Shown: piece after piece, positions 17,856 through 26,722 of the stretch
Layout of the letters: each line of letters opens with the position of its first letter
Position numbering within the stretch: the stretch's first letter is position 1
Assembly (NCBI RefSeq): GCF_035917415.1
Contig: NZ_CP109073.1
Span: forward strand, 4,696,501 to 4,760,500
Length of the DNA stretch: 64,000 nucleotides
From: Streptomyces sp. NBC_01803
GTDB taxonomy: Bacteria > Actinomycetota > Actinomycetes > Streptomycetales > Streptomycetaceae
Reading direction: 5' to 3'
Translations under genes and position numbers: made by a program
Notes under the pieces: generated by a model
Database searches by the model: none
The model's input: the letters and a program-made list of their open reading frames with translations, nothing else
What the model was told of the DNA's origin: nothing

Positions 17856-19034
17856 CTAGCAGTTGCAGTCGCAGTCGCAGTCGCAGCAGCAGCCGTCGCC
17901 GCAGCCACAGTCGCAGCCACCGCAGCAGTCACCGCAGTCGGACTTGTGGCACCAGCCCTCGCGCTCCTCGCCGCTCCACGGATCGTGGTACGGGTCGCGG
18001 CAGCACAACTGGCAGGTGCAGAAGAGCCCGGTCCACACCGCGCAGCCCGTCACCATCCCGCGCCGCCTGCCCCGGTTCGGCGGCGGTGGCTCCGGCGGCG
18101 CGCCGGGCGGTCCGTACGGAGGCCCGTAGGGACCGCCCGGGGCCGACAGCGCCCGCGCCCCGTGCGCCCCGTGCCCGCACGTCGTGCCGAACGCGCGGTC
18201 CACGGCGCGGCGCAGTTCGTGGTCGAGCAGGATGTGCGTCAGCCGCCGGTCGGTGAACTCGGCCTCGCGCAGTGCCAGCCGCACCCCGTGCGCGGCGTCG
18301 TCGCACAGCCGCCGCAGCTCGGGCAGCGGCGTCGCGGTGGCGGCGATCGGGTTCCACGCGCCCGACGCCGCGTCGGCCGTCATGTCCTCGACGGCGTCCA
18401 GCAGATGGGCGATCCGCCCGAAGAGCCGCCCGGCCTCCGCCAGCGGCTCCGCGTTCCCCGGCCGCCCGGCGAGCAGGGCGGTGTGCGCGAACGCCGCCGC
18501 CGTGGCCGTCTCCGTCGGCTCGGTCACCGCGAGCAGCGGCGTGCCCGGCCCGGCCAGCGCCTCGATCCCCTGCTGCCGGTCCACGGCCTCCACGAGCACC
18601 GTCGTGTCGAACCCGACCGCCGCGCCACCGCGCGCCCCGGCCGCGTCCCAGCCCCGGGCGACCCGTCGCGCGGCGGCGGCCAGGGAGCGCCGCGCCAGCA
18701 CCCCGTCGCCGTCGAGCACGTGGTCCCTGATCTTGGCCGACGCCAGCACCAGCGAGACCGCCGCCGCCAGCTTCGCGCCCTCGCCGCGCGCCACCGGCGC
18801 TGTCCGCATCGCCCGCAGCGGACACGGCCCGGCCGTGCGCCGGGCGGCGGGCGACCGTTCCGTCTGGGCGTCGAACAGGACGGATATCAGCAGCCCGTCG
18901 TAGTTGGTGGCGACGCGCGCCGACTGGCCATGCGTTCCCCGCAGGGCCAGGCACAGCCCGCACAGATGGGCCAGCCACTCGGCCGCCAGCCCCTCGGACA
19001 GGCGGTGCCGGCAGGGCCTGATGATTCCGAACAC
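17856..19034 (-). CDS. DUF5685-like protein with an extremely cysteine-rich C-terminal tail
   Basis: This 392-aa protein opens MFGIIRPCRHRLSEGLAAEW then LAHLCGLCLALRG (C8, C25, C28), an actinobacterial signature I associate with DUF5685. The middle is alpha-helical with conserved-looking AAAVSLVLASAKIRDHVLDGDG and YDGLL segments. After a Pro/Gly linker come CAVWTGLFCTCQLCC and a final 31-residue stretch holding 14 cysteines in CC, CDC and CGC patterns. This is suited to metal clusters or zinc, but no function is established. GTG 19034 was taken because FGIIRPCRH starts the family. The 3' end nearly touches the convergent dehydratase gene. Confidence 0.7.
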   Translation of the reverse strand: MFGIIRPCRHRLSEGLAAEWLAHLCGLCLALRGTHGQSARVATNYDGLLISVLFDAQTERSPAARRTAGPCPLRAMRTAPVARGEGAKLAAAVSLVLASAKIRDHVLDGDGVLARRSLAAAARRVARGWDAAGARGGAAVGFDTTVLVEAVDRQQGIEALAGPGTPLLAVTEPTETATAAAFAHTALLAGRPGNAEPLAEAGRLFGRIAHLLDAVEDMTADAASGAWNPIAATATPLPELRRLCDDAAHGVRLALREAEFTDRRLTHILLDHELRRAVDRAFGTTCGHGAHGARALSAPGGPYGPPYGPPGAPPEPPPPNRGRRRGMVTGCAVWTGLFCTCQLCCRDPYHDPWSGEEREGWCHKSDCGDCCGGCDCGCGDGCCCDCDCDCNC

Positions 19035-19071
19035 GTTCGTCCCCCGGTTCCCCCGTTTTCTCCGGGGAACC

Positions 19072-20688
19072 TTACAGCGCGAAGATCCCGAAGCTGAAGC
19101 CCGGGGCGGTGATCTCCCGCCCGGACACGGTGACCCCCGACGTCTCCACCGGCCGTGCGGTGGGCGCCGGTTCGGGCCGGGGCAGGGTGAACGAGGCCGG
19201 CTCGCGGCGGGGGTTGACGACGACGAGATAGCGGTCGCCGCGCACGTAGACCAGCGGATAGCCGCTGTGCAGGACCTCGACGCCGGCCCGGCCGCCCAGC
19301 TCGGGAGTGGCCCGGCGCAGCGCGATGAGCCTGCGGACCAGGCGGAGCAGCGAGGATTCGTCGGCGCGCTGGGCGGCGACGGTCGGCCGGCCCGGGTCCG
19401 GGTCCAGCGGCAGGTAGAGGCGGTCGGCGGGGGCGGTGGAGAAACCCGCGCCCGGCGAGTCGTCCCACTGCATCGGGGTCCGGGAGCCGGCCCGGTTGTA
19501 GCGGGGGCCGATCGCGCTGCCCTCGTGGTCGGGCAGGTCCGGCAGGAAACGCATGCCGATCTCGTCGCCGTAGTAGATCGCGGGCAGGGTGGGCCAGGTG
19601 AGCTGGAACGCGAAGGCGGGCGGGAGCTGTTCGGCCGTGCGCGGTCCGCAGGCCAGCCGCGAGAAGTCGTGGTTGGCGGTCGGCAGCGTGCAGAATCCGC
19701 GGTCGCCGATGACGGCGCTCACCGACTGCCAGGCGGTGACGAACGTGCCCGCCGTGCCGCCGCCTTCGGCGTCGAAGTAGCACGGGTCCGGCGTCCAGTG
19801 CTCGGCGACGGTGCCGTGCCCGTTGTGCCACAGGGAGCGCAGCGGCAGTCCGTCCGAGGGGCCGCCGAACTGGAGGAAGAAGTCCGAGTGGAACCCGGCG
19901 GGCACGGACACGGCCGGGTCGCCCCACTCGGCCAGCAGGGCGGCGTCGGGGTGGGTGCGGTCCAGCCACGCGCGCAGCTCGGCCCAGAGCGTGCTCGTCG
20001 CACGCAGCCCGGGGTCGTCCTTGACCAGTGAGTGCGCCATGTCGACCCGGAAGCCGGCCAGGCCGAGCCGCAGCCAGTGGTCCATGATCTCGCGCAGCGT
20101 GGCGCGGTTGGCGCGCGGGCCGTCGGCGGACACCGGCTGCCGCCACGGCTCGGCCGGGTCCTCGCGGGCGTAGCCGAAGTTGAGGGCGGGCTGGGAGTCG
20201 AAGAAGTTCGGCAGATAGCCGCCGGGCCGGCTCCCGGGCGAGCGGACGAACCGGTCGGGCAGCCCGTCCGTCTCCTCCGTCCAGATGTACCGGTGGTCGG
20301 CCGGGTCGTCGACGGCGTGCCGGAACCAGGGGTGCTGGTCGGAGGTGTGGCCGGCGACGAGGTCGAGCAGGACCCGGATGCCGAGGCGGCCGGCCTCGTC
20401 GACCAGCTCGGCGAGGTCGTCGGCGGTGCCGTAGCGCGGGGCGACGGACAGGTAGTCGGAGATGTCGTAGCCGGCGTCGTTGAACGGTGAGGCGAAGCAG
20501 GGGTTCAGCCAGACGGTGGTCACCCCGAGCCAGGCCAGGTGGTCGAGGTGTGCGGTGATACCCGCGAAGTCCCCGACGCCGTCCCCGTTGGCGTCGGCGA
20601 AGCTCTGCGGATAGATCTGGTACAGCACGGCGTCGGCCAGCCAGGCCGGTGCGGGGCGGAACGACGACGACGGCGAGGGCGACGGCAT
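19072..20688 (-). CDS. GH13 alpha-glucan hydrolase (alpha-glucosidase/alpha-amylase family)
   Basis: This protein of about 538 aa lacks a signal peptide, so it is probably intracellular. The GH13 barrel signatures are in order: region I DLVAGHTSDQHPW, region II GFRVDMAHS (nucleophile Asp), region III LLAEWGD (acid/base Glu), region IV TANHDFS (stabiliser Asp). The start of the barrel (LYQIYPQSFADANGDGVGD) resembles oligo-alpha-glucosidases that cut imported maltodextrins or related sugars. It follows a sugar ABC importer in the same direction (34-nt gap), so it likely processes the imported sugar. The start is ambiguous (TTG 20700, GTG 20697, ATG 20688). Confidence 0.86.
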   Translation of the reverse strand: MPSPSPSSSFRPAPAWLADAVLYQIYPQSFADANGDGVGDFAGITAHLDHLAWLGVTTVWLNPCFASPFNDAGYDISDYLSVAPRYGTADDLAELVDEAGRLGIRVLLDLVAGHTSDQHPWFRHAVDDPADHRYIWTEETDGLPDRFVRSPGSRPGGYLPNFFDSQPALNFGYAREDPAEPWRQPVSADGPRANRATLREIMDHWLRLGLAGFRVDMAHSLVKDDPGLRATSTLWAELRAWLDRTHPDAALLAEWGDPAVSVPAGFHSDFFLQFGGPSDGLPLRSLWHNGHGTVAEHWTPDPCYFDAEGGGTAGTFVTAWQSVSAVIGDRGFCTLPTANHDFSRLACGPRTAEQLPPAFAFQLTWPTLPAIYYGDEIGMRFLPDLPDHEGSAIGPRYNRAGSRTPMQWDDSPGAGFSTAPADRLYLPLDPDPGRPTVAAQRADESSLLRLVRRLIALRRATPELGGRAGVEVLHSGYPLVYVRGDRYLVVVNPRREPASFTLPRPEPAPTARPVETSGVTVSGREITAPGFSFGIFAL

Positions 20689-20722
20689 GGGGATCACCAA
20701 CTCTGTGCGCGGTCCGGGAGGG

Positions 20723-21547
20723 TCAGCCCTTCACCGCGCCCGCGGTGAGCCCGGAGACCACGGCGCGGCGGAAGACCAGGACGAGCAGGGCGATCGGCAG
20801 CACCGAGACGGTCGCGGCGGCGAAGATCGTTCCGTAGGGGATGGTGAACTGGCTGCCGAACAGCGCCAGGCCGACCGGCATCGTGCGGTACCGGTCCGCC
20901 GTGTTGAGGGTCAGGGCGATCAGGAACTCGGTCCAGCAGGCCGTGAAGGTGAAGATCGCCGCCGTGAACATCCCCGGCCTGGCCTGCGGCAGGATCACCG
21001 ACAGCACGGTGCGCAGCGGCGAGGCGCCATCCACCCAGGCCACCTCCTCCATCTCCTTCGGGATCCCGAGGAAGAAGTTCCGCAGGATCCAGACCGCGAA
21101 CGGCACGTTCAGCGCCGTGTACACCAGGATCAGCCCCTGATAGCTGTTCAGCCACCCGATGTCGCGCATGAGCAGGAAGAGCGGCGCGGCCAGCGCGATC
21201 GTGGGGAAGAGCGAGATCATCAGCAGCGCCACCATGATCGGCGCCTTGCCGCGCAGCGGCAGCCGGGCCAGCGCGTAGCCGGCGAACGAGCTGAGGCTGA
21301 GAACGAGCACGGTCGCCACCACGGAGACGAACACCGAGTTGAGCAGATAGGTGCCGAAGTCGTTGTCGATGAAGGCGTCCCGGTAGTTGACCCAGGTGCC
21401 GTCGTCCGGCCAGGCGGTCGGTGGGCTCGTGCCGATCTCCGCCTGCCCCTTGAAGGACGTCACGGCCATCCAGTAGAGCGGCGCCGCCACGAAGGCGGCG
21501 ATCAGCAGCGCCGCGCCATGGGTCCAGGTCAGCCGGATGCGTCTCAA
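20723..21547 (-). CDS. Sugar ABC transporter permease, MalG type
   Basis: This 274-aa protein has six hydrophobic segments and the permease EAA loop EMEEVAWVDGASPLRTVLSVILPQARPG that contacts the ATPase. It is the MalG-like half of a carbohydrate importer. The TTG start at 21547 overlaps the upstream permease stop (TTGA) and is preceded by GAGGAGG. No ATPase gene lies nearby; actinobacterial sugar importers of this class usually share a distant MsiK-type ATPase. Confidence 0.88.
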   Translation of the reverse strand: MRRIRLTWTHGAALLIAAFVAAPLYWMAVTSFKGQAEIGTSPPTAWPDDGTWVNYRDAFIDNDFGTYLLNSVFVSVVATVLVLSLSSFAGYALARLPLRGKAPIMVALLMISLFPTIALAAPLFLLMRDIGWLNSYQGLILVYTALNVPFAVWILRNFFLGIPKEMEEVAWVDGASPLRTVLSVILPQARPGMFTAAIFTFTACWTEFLIALTLNTADRYRTMPVGLALFGSQFTIPYGTIFAAATVSVLPIALLVLVFRRAVVSGLTAGAVKG

Positions 21548-22638
21548 TGCCCCGCCTCCTCGTCTCCGACCCGGGACCGGAACGCGCGCAGGAAGAGCAG
21601 ACAGCCGACGAGCACCAGGCCCGCCGTGCTCGCGGCCACCGCGGCGCCGGGCCCGAAGTCGAGGTTGGTGAACATCGCCTGCCAGCCGAGCAGGGCCAGC
21701 GACTCGGTGGCGTCCCCCGGGCCGCCGCCGGTCAGCACGAACGGCAGGTCGAACAGGCCGAACGCCTGGAGGACGCGGAACAGCACCGCGATCGTCAGCG
21801 CCGGCCGCAGCAGCGGCAGTCGCACCCGCCAGAACGCGGTCCACGCCCCGGCCCCGTCCACCCGGGCCGCCTCGACGACGTCGGACGGCAGCATCATCAG
21901 CCCCGCCAGCACGATGATCGCCACGAACGGGGTGGTCTTCCAGATGTCGGCCACCGCCATCGACAGGATCGCCGGCATCCGGGTACCGAGGAACTGCACG
22001 GGCTGACCCGTCACATCCTCCGAGAGGGTGGTCAGCACCCCGTACACCCCGTTGTACATGTAGGCCCACAGCTGCGCCGAGACGACGGTGATCATGGCCC
22101 ACGGCAGCAGCAGCAGCGCCATCATCCAGCCGCGCCCGGCACCGCCGAGCCGCTCCAGCACCAGCGCGATGAGGGTGCCGAGCAGCAGCTCGACCAGCAC
22201 GGTGCCGATGGTGTAGAGCACGGTGAACGACAGCGCGTGCCGCCAGCGCTCGGAGCCCAGCAGGAGCTGGTAGTGGTCGGTGGTGAAGCCGGAGAGCCGG
22301 AAGCCGTCCGCCGAGACCTCCACGCCGCTCAGGCTCATCGCGATGGAGAAGCTCACGGGGAAGAGCGTGACGGCCAGCACCACGAGCAGCGCGGGTGTGG
22401 CGAACCACCACCCCAGGCGGGCGAACCGGCGCTCCAGCATCGAACGCCGCGGTCTGACGACCCCGCCGTCGTCACCGCTGCCGCCCCCTTCGCCGCTGCA
22501 GGAGGGCGGCGGCGGACCGGCCGTGGGCCGCTTCTCCAGCGACATACGCTCCGACAGCGGCGGCGACTCCGGCCGCCCGTAGGCCGCCGTGCGTTCGTCG
22601 TCCGGCTGCCCGGCCCCACCCGGGGAAACGTCGCTCAC
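21544..22638 (-). CDS. Sugar ABC transporter permease, MalF type
   Basis: This 364-aa protein has six membrane segments after an unusually long, disordered N-terminal tail of about 70 residues (Pro, Gly, Ser and charged residues). The EAA loop is VVEAARVDGAGAWTAFWRVRLPLLRP. The GTG start at 22638 is embedded in the first of five 89-bp tandem repeats and overlaps the stop of the last micro-ORF there (GTGA). An internal ATG (residue 32, MSLEKRP) is an alternative start that would remove half the tail. It pairs with the MalG-type gene downstream. Confidence 0.86.
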   Translation of the reverse strand: MSDVSPGGAGQPDDERTAAYGRPESPPLSERMSLEKRPTAGPPPPSCSGEGGGSGDDGGVVRPRRSMLERRFARLGWWFATPALLVVLAVTLFPVSFSIAMSLSGVEVSADGFRLSGFTTDHYQLLLGSERWRHALSFTVLYTIGTVLVELLLGTLIALVLERLGGAGRGWMMALLLLPWAMITVVSAQLWAYMYNGVYGVLTTLSEDVTGQPVQFLGTRMPAILSMAVADIWKTTPFVAIIVLAGLMMLPSDVVEAARVDGAGAWTAFWRVRLPLLRPALTIAVLFRVLQAFGLFDLPFVLTGGGPGDATESLALLGWQAMFTNLDFGPGAAVAASTAGLVLVGCLLFLRAFRSRVGDEEAGH

Positions 22639-23083
22639 TGGTTCACTCCGCTCGCTTCTCCGGCCACGCGGCGACGTGTGGGTGTCGTGGGTGCGTGTGG
22701 TCCGGTGGCCGCGTGTCCGTCGCTCACTGGTTCACTCCGCTCGCTTCTCCGGCCACGCGGCGACGTGTGGGTGTCGTGGGTGCGTGTGGTCCGGTGGCCG
22801 CGTGTCCGTCGCTCACTGGTTCATCCCGTTCGCTTCTCCGGCCACGCGGCGACGTGTGGGTGTCGTGGGTGCGTGTGGTCCGGTGGCCGCGTGTCCGTCG
22901 CTCACTGGTTCATCCCGTTCGCTTCTCCGGCCACGCGGCGACGTGTGGGTGTCGTGGGTGCGTGTGGTCCGGTGGCCGCGTGTCCGTCGCTCACTGGTTC
23001 ATCCCGTTCGCTTCTCCGGCCACGCGGCGACGTGTGGGTGTCGTGGGTGCGTGTGGTCCGGTGGCCGCGTGTCCGTCGCTCAC
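22631..23083. repeat. Five 89-bp tandem repeats at the binding-protein/permease junction
   Basis: The unit starting TCGCTCACTGG recurs at 22631, 22720, 22809, 22898 and 22987, always exactly 89 bp apart. A partial sixth start (TCGCTCA) lies at 23076, inside the binding-protein stop region. Units are identical except for one block: units 1-2 have TTCACTCCGCTCGC, units 3-5 have TTCATCCCGTTCGC. Because 89 is not a multiple of three, no single frame repeats across units. Each unit contains an 8-bp inverted repeat (CACGCGGC / GCCGCGTG) able to form a long-loop hairpin in RNA. Confidence 0.95.
22635..23083 (-). other. Chain of five overlapping 30-codon micro-ORFs
   Basis: Read on the minus strand, each repeat unit contributes a GTG start, a 30-aa ORF and a TGA that overlaps the next GTG as GTGA. 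The ORFs span 22991-23083, 22902-22994, 22813-22905, 22724-22816 and 22635-22727. The first GTG overlaps the binding-protein stop; the last TGA overlaps the MalF-type permease GTG. Every peptide starts VSDGHAATG. The first three in transcription order end EANGMNQ and the last two end EASGVNQ. A purine-rich site (GGAG or GGGA) precedes each GTG within the repeat. Translation of the permease would then pass through five termination-reinitiation steps. Expression is not shown; the ORFs may be a by-product of junction duplication. Confidence 0.55.
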
Positions 23084-24450
23084 AGGGCGTTGTCCTCCAG
23101 CGCCCGCTGGATGTCCCCGGCGGCCGATCTCAGGGCCGCGCCGGGCGCGGTGGAGCCGGCCAGCGAGCCGTTGACGTTGGTGAAGATGCCGTAGCTGACC
23201 TGCGGATAGCGGGGCGTGGCGGCGGGCCGGGAGACCAGCGGGACCTCGGCGGCATGGGCGAGCACCGGGTTGTCCCGCTGGAGCTCCGGGTCTTCGAGCG
23301 CCGAGGAGGCGGCCGGGATCACCGAGTTCTCCGCCAGCATGCGCTGCGCCTCGGGGCCGGTCATCCACTCGATGAAGGCGAGCACGGCGCCGATGGCCTC
23401 GCTGTGCGGGTTCACCATCAGATTCCAGCCGCCGACGCCCGACGGTCCGGGCTCCGAGCCGTCCCCGAACGCGGGCAGCGGGGCGATGCCGACTTTCCCC
23501 GCGACCTTGGAGAGCTCCGGGTTGTTGGCGTCGGCGTAGGCGTAGGCCCAGTTGCGGTGGAAGGCGGCGTCCCCCTCGGCGAATGTCTGGAGGGACTGCG
23601 GCTCCTGGAAGCTGGTGATCGCCGAGGGCGCCACCCCGTCCGCCAGCATCCCGCGCATGAAGTCGAGCGCCCGCCGGTTGGCCTTGGAGTCGATCTCACT
23701 GCGCTCGCCGTCCGCCGAGACGCTCCGTCCGCCGGCGGCGGCGGACAGCTCGGTCCAGTTGACGGTCAGCCCCTCGTAGTTGGCCCACTGGGCGACATAT
23801 CCGTACGGCACGTCCCCGGCCTCCTGGAGCGTCGCGGCCGTCTCGGCCAGCTCCTCCCAGGTCTCGGGCACCGGCAGGTCGTGCCGCTCCAGCAGGTCCT
23901 TGCGGTAGTAGAGGAAGCCGATGTCGGTGTAGAGGGGTGCCGCCACGTGCTCGCCGTCGTGTTCGGTCACCGCGGCCCGATCCTCGGGGAACCGGTCCCA
24001 GAAGTCCTCGGGCAGGTGCTCGTCCAGCGGCATGGCGAGGTGGGCTTCGCCGAACTGGGCGGGCCAGATGACGTCGCCGCTGTAGACGTCGATGCTGCCG
24101 GAGCCGCCGGAGATCTCGGTGGTCAGCGTGGCCCGCACGGTGTCGGTGTTGTTCGGTGCCGCCTGGAACTCCACGGTGATGTCCGGGTGCTCCTTCTCGA
24201 ACGCCGTGATGAGCCGCTGCGGCAGTTCATCGGGTCCGAAGTTGATGGCGTACCAGGTGATGGTGCCCGACGCCGGACCGACGTCGCGCGGATCGACCGA
24301 CGCCGAGCCGACGCTGGAGCCGCAGGCGACCGCGGCCAGCAGGACGGGGACTGCGCAGAACGCCCTTGCTCTGCGGATGGAGGTGCCCAGGACGTACTCC
24401 TTGTGGATGTCGCGTACCTGGGCGGCAGCCTTTCGCGCCCACACCTCCAC
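23080..24450 (-). CDS. Sugar ABC transporter substrate-binding lipoprotein
   Basis: This protein of up to 456 aa matches family 1 extracellular solute-binding proteins for oligosaccharides. The lipobox is LLAAVAC (cysteine near residue 43 of the long form), followed by GSSVGSASVD. The mature part has the usual GTITWYAINFGPDEL strand, YSGDVIWPAQFGE, GFLYYRKDLLERHDLPVPETWEEL and NRNWAYAY-type substrate segments. GTG 24450 gives an N-tail too long for a lipoprotein signal. A CTG at 24390, 6 nt after AAGGAG, would give an ideal 22-residue signal peptide. It is first in the importer operon, ahead of the repeat array and permeases. The sugar is unknown; the linked GH13 suggests an alpha-glucoside. 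Confidence 0.88.
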   Translation of the reverse strand: MEVWARKAAAQVRDIHKEYVLGTSIRRARAFCAVPVLLAAVACGSSVGSASVDPRDVGPASGTITWYAINFGPDELPQRLITAFEKEHPDITVEFQAAPNNTDTVRATLTTEISGGSGSIDVYSGDVIWPAQFGEAHLAMPLDEHLPEDFWDRFPEDRAAVTEHDGEHVAAPLYTDIGFLYYRKDLLERHDLPVPETWEELAETAATLQEAGDVPYGYVAQWANYEGLTVNWTELSAAAGGRSVSADGERSEIDSKANRRALDFMRGMLADGVAPSAITSFQEPQSLQTFAEGDAAFHRNWAYAYADANNPELSKVAGKVGIAPLPAFGDGSEPGPSGVGGWNLMVNPHSEAIGAVLAFIEWMTGPEAQRMLAENSVIPAASSALEDPELQRDNPVLAHAAEVPLVSRPAATPRYPQVSYGIFTNVNGSLAGSTAPGAALRSAAGDIQRALEDNAL

Positions 24451-24571
24451 ACAAAGCGGAAAACGCTCTTATCGGAAATCTTCACTGGAAAGGCGCCCGA
24501 AGAGGTGTGCGGCCGGAGCGGGGCCGGGGAAGAACCGGGGGCGGGTCAGGGCAGTGGATCAGGGCAGTGGG

Positions 24572-25438
24572 TCACGGCAGGGTCAGGATCTCCGCGCCGT
24601 CGTCCGTCACCAGCAGCGTGTGCTCGAACTGGGCCGTCCGCTTCCGGTCCTTCGTGACCACCGTCCAGTCGTCCGGCCACATCTCCCACTCGTGGGTGCC
24701 CAGCGTCAGCATCGGCTCGATGGTGAACGTCATCCCCGGCACCATCACAGTCGTCGCCTCGGGGTCGTCGTAGTGCGGGATGTACAGCCCCGAGTGGAAG
24801 GACGTATTGATCCCGTGCCCGGTGAAGTCCCGCACCACGCCGTAGCCGAAGCGCCGCGCGTAGGACTCGATCACCCGGCCGATCACGTTGACCTGCCGGC
24901 CCGGCCGCACCGCCTTGATCGCCCGGTTCAGCGACTCCCGGGTCCGCTCCACCAGCAGCCGCGACTCCTCGTCCACCGCCGCCTCGCCGCCGACCAGGTA
25001 CGTCGCGTTGGTGTCGCCGTGCACGCCGCCGACGAACGCCGTGATGTCGAGGTTGACGATGTCGCCCGCGCGCAGCGCCGTGGAGTCGGGGATGCCGTGG
25101 CAGATGACCTCGTTGACCGAGGTGCACAGCGACTTCGGGAAGCCCCGGTAGCCCAGCGTCGAGGGGTAGGCGCCGTGGTCGCACAGGAACGTGTGCGCGA
25201 TCCGGTCCAGCTCGTCCGTCGTCACACCGGGCGCGATGTGCGCCGCCGTCTCCGTCAGGGCCCGCGCCGCGATCCGCCCGGCCACCCGCATCCGCTCGAC
25301 GGTCTCCGCGTCCTGCGCGTGCGGCCCGGTATAAGGAGTGGGCGCCGGTCGGCCCACGTACTCGGGGCGCGGGATGGCGGACGGCACGGAGCGCGTGGGG
25401 GAGATCCTGCCGGGGGAGACGAGTGACTGGCCAGACAT
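24572..25438 (-). CDS. map: Methionine aminopeptidase, type I
   Basis: This 288-aa enzyme removes the initiator methionine from new proteins. The dinuclear metal site is visible as Asp in [11 protein letters not shown], Asp in GDTNATY, His in [11 protein letters not shown], Glu in [10 protein letters not shown] and Glu in QFEHTLLVT. An N-terminal extension of about 35 residues rich in Pro and Arg precedes the catalytic core, as in other actinobacterial MetAPs with an SH3-binding-like tail. ATG 25438 starts that version; the longer open frame upstream overlaps the divergent small gene and is not used. Actinobacteria usually carry two map genes; this would be one. Confidence 0.92.
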   Translation of the reverse strand: MSGQSLVSPGRISPTRSVPSAIPRPEYVGRPAPTPYTGPHAQDAETVERMRVAGRIAARALTETAAHIAPGVTTDELDRIAHTFLCDHGAYPSTLGYRGFPKSLCTSVNEVICHGIPDSTALRAGDIVNLDITAFVGGVHGDTNATYLVGGEAAVDEESRLLVERTRESLNRAIKAVRPGRQVNVIGRVIESYARRFGYGVVRDFTGHGINTSFHSGLYIPHYDDPEATTVMVPGMTFTIEPMLTLGTHEWEMWPDDWTVVTKDRKRTAQFEHTLLVTDDGAEILTLP

Positions 25439-25471
25439 GCAACTGAGTCTACGGGCGGGCAGGATGAGGGC

Positions 25472-25729
25472 ATGGCTGCTCTGTTCAGACGAAAGCCCGC
25501 CGGCCGCGAGGGCGAGTGGTACTACTGCCTCAAGCATCAAAAGGTGGAGGAGGGCCGGGAATGCCCGGCCCAGGACCGCTTCGGCCCCTACGCCACCCGC
25601 GCCGAGGCCGAGCACGCGATGGACACGGTCCGCGAGCGCAACGCCGAGTGGCGTGACGACCCGCGCTGGAACGACAAGGACGACAAAGATTCAGCCGGGG
25701 AGGGGGACGATCACGACAAGGGCGCCTGA
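25472..25729 (+). CDS. Small conserved actinobacterial protein (85 aa)
   Basis: This short charged protein has a conserved-looking core: [21 protein letters not shown], then [21 protein letters not shown] and [12 protein letters not shown]. The two cysteines in YYCLKH and RECPAQ and the FGPY-Y/A-A-E pattern recall short SPOR-like or 'methionine aminopeptidase-linked' proteins seen next to map and npdG in actinobacteria. No signal or membrane segment. ATG 25472 follows GGATGAGGG. Function unknown; divergent from map with 33 bp between starts and 24 bp upstream of npdG. Confidence 0.7.
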   Translation: MAALFRRKPAGREGEWYYCLKHQKVEEGRECPAQDRFGPYATRAEAEHAMDTVRERNAEWRDDPRWNDKDDKDSAGEGDDHDKGA

Positions 25730-25753
25730 GCCCCGGGGTGGGAGGATCTGAAT

Positions 25754-26458
25754 ATGACCTCTGATAACACTGCGCCGAAGCCTCCCGCCAAGGACCCCTG
25801 GGACCTGCCCGACGTCTCCGGGCTCGTGATCGGCGTGCTCGGCGGTACCGGGGACCAGGGCCGTGGGCTCGCCTACCGGCTGGCCAGAGCGGGGCACGAG
25901 GTGATCATCGGATCGCGCGCCGCCGATCGCGCGCAGGCCGCCGCCGACGAGCTCGGCCACGGTGTCCGGGGCCTCGACAACGCCGGCTGCGCCCGCGAGA
26001 GCGATGTGATCATCGTGGCGGTGCCGTGGGACGGCCACGCCCGGACCCTGGAGTCGCTGCGCGCGGAGCTGGCCGGGAAGCTCGTCGTGGACTGCGTCAA
26101 CCCGCTCGGTTTCGACAAGCAGGGCGCCTATGCGATCGTCCCCGAGGAGGGCAGCGCCGCCCAGCAGGCCGCCGCGCTGCTGCCCGACTCCCGCGTCACC
26201 GCCGCGTTCCACCACCTGTCGGCCGTCCTCCTCCAGGACCCGACGATCGAGAAGATCGACACCGATGTCATGGTCCTCGGCGAGAACCGCGCCGACTGCG
26301 AGATCGTCCAGGCCCTCGCCGGCCGCATCCCCGGCATGCGCGGCGTCTTCGCCGGCCGCCTGCGCAACGCCCACCAGGTCGAGTCCCTCGTCGCCAACCT
26401 CATCTCGGTCAACCGCCGCTACAAGGCCCACGCGGGCGTCCGGCTGACCGACATCTGA
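25754..26458 (+). CDS. npdG: NADPH-dependent F420 reductase
   Basis: This 234-aa protein transfers hydride between NADPH and coenzyme F420. After an N-terminal tail comes the dinucleotide-binding fold IGVLGGTGDQGRGLAYRLARAGHEVIIGSRAADRAQ (Gly-rich loop plus the Ser-Arg pair for the NADP phosphate). DVIIVAVPWDGH, VVDCVNPLGF and the C-terminal FAGRLRNAHQVESLVANLISVNRRY, typical of the family, follow. It lies just downstream of the 85-aa gene, probably in one transcript, and supplies reduced F420 for reductases elsewhere in the genome. Confidence 0.9.
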   Translation: MTSDNTAPKPPAKDPWDLPDVSGLVIGVLGGTGDQGRGLAYRLARAGHEVIIGSRAADRAQAAADELGHGVRGLDNAGCARESDVIIVAVPWDGHARTLESLRAELAGKLVVDCVNPLGFDKQGAYAIVPEEGSAAQQAAALLPDSRVTAAFHHLSAVLLQDPTIEKIDTDVMVLGENRADCEIVQALAGRIPGMRGVFAGRLRNAHQVESLVANLISVNRRYKAHAGVRLTDI

Positions 26459-26522
26459 GCTGTCCGGGGGCGTGCGTGACAATGGAGTCCGCCCGCCGCC
26501 GACGACGATTCCGGAGCCCCTC

Positions 26523-26702
26523 ATGAGCCCGCGCCGACTCGCCCTCTATGCCCTGACCGTCTGCCTCCTCGCCGTGGTGGCGGCGGTCGTCTCGTTCACC
26601 AAGGGGAACTGGCTGGGCATCGCGTGGATCATGGTGGCCGGCGTCTCGTCCAACATGGCCATCTACTACGGCAAGAAGGCGAAGGCCCAGCGGACCGCCT
26701 GA
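26523..26702 (+). CDS. Small two-helix membrane protein (59 aa)
   Basis: The sequence is two hydrophobic helices (LALYALTVCLLAVVAAVVSF and GIAWIMVAGVSSNMAIYY) joined by TKGNWL, ending in the basic tail GKKAKAQRTA. ATG 26523 was chosen; the upstream in-frame ATG at 26472 would add an unlikely Pro-rich stretch. It is in the same direction as npdG, 64 nt after it. Function unknown; similar tiny membrane proteins are common in Streptomyces at this kind of position. Confidence 0.65.
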   Translation: MSPRRLALYALTVCLLAVVAAVVSFTKGNWLGIAWIMVAGVSSNMAIYYGKKAKAQRTA

Positions 26703-26722
26703 GACGAGCGGTCCACCGGGCC

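Noticed and set aside
24450..24571. Operator for a LacI regulator before the binding-protein gene
   Set aside because: AAGCGGAAAACGCTCTT has only weak symmetry and no LacI gene is linked to this operon; not strong enough to list.
21547..24657. 1036-codon plus-strand ORF over the sugar transporter operon
   Set aside because: It is antisense to two permeases and a binding protein with clear family motifs; open through the repeats only because they lack plus-strand stops.
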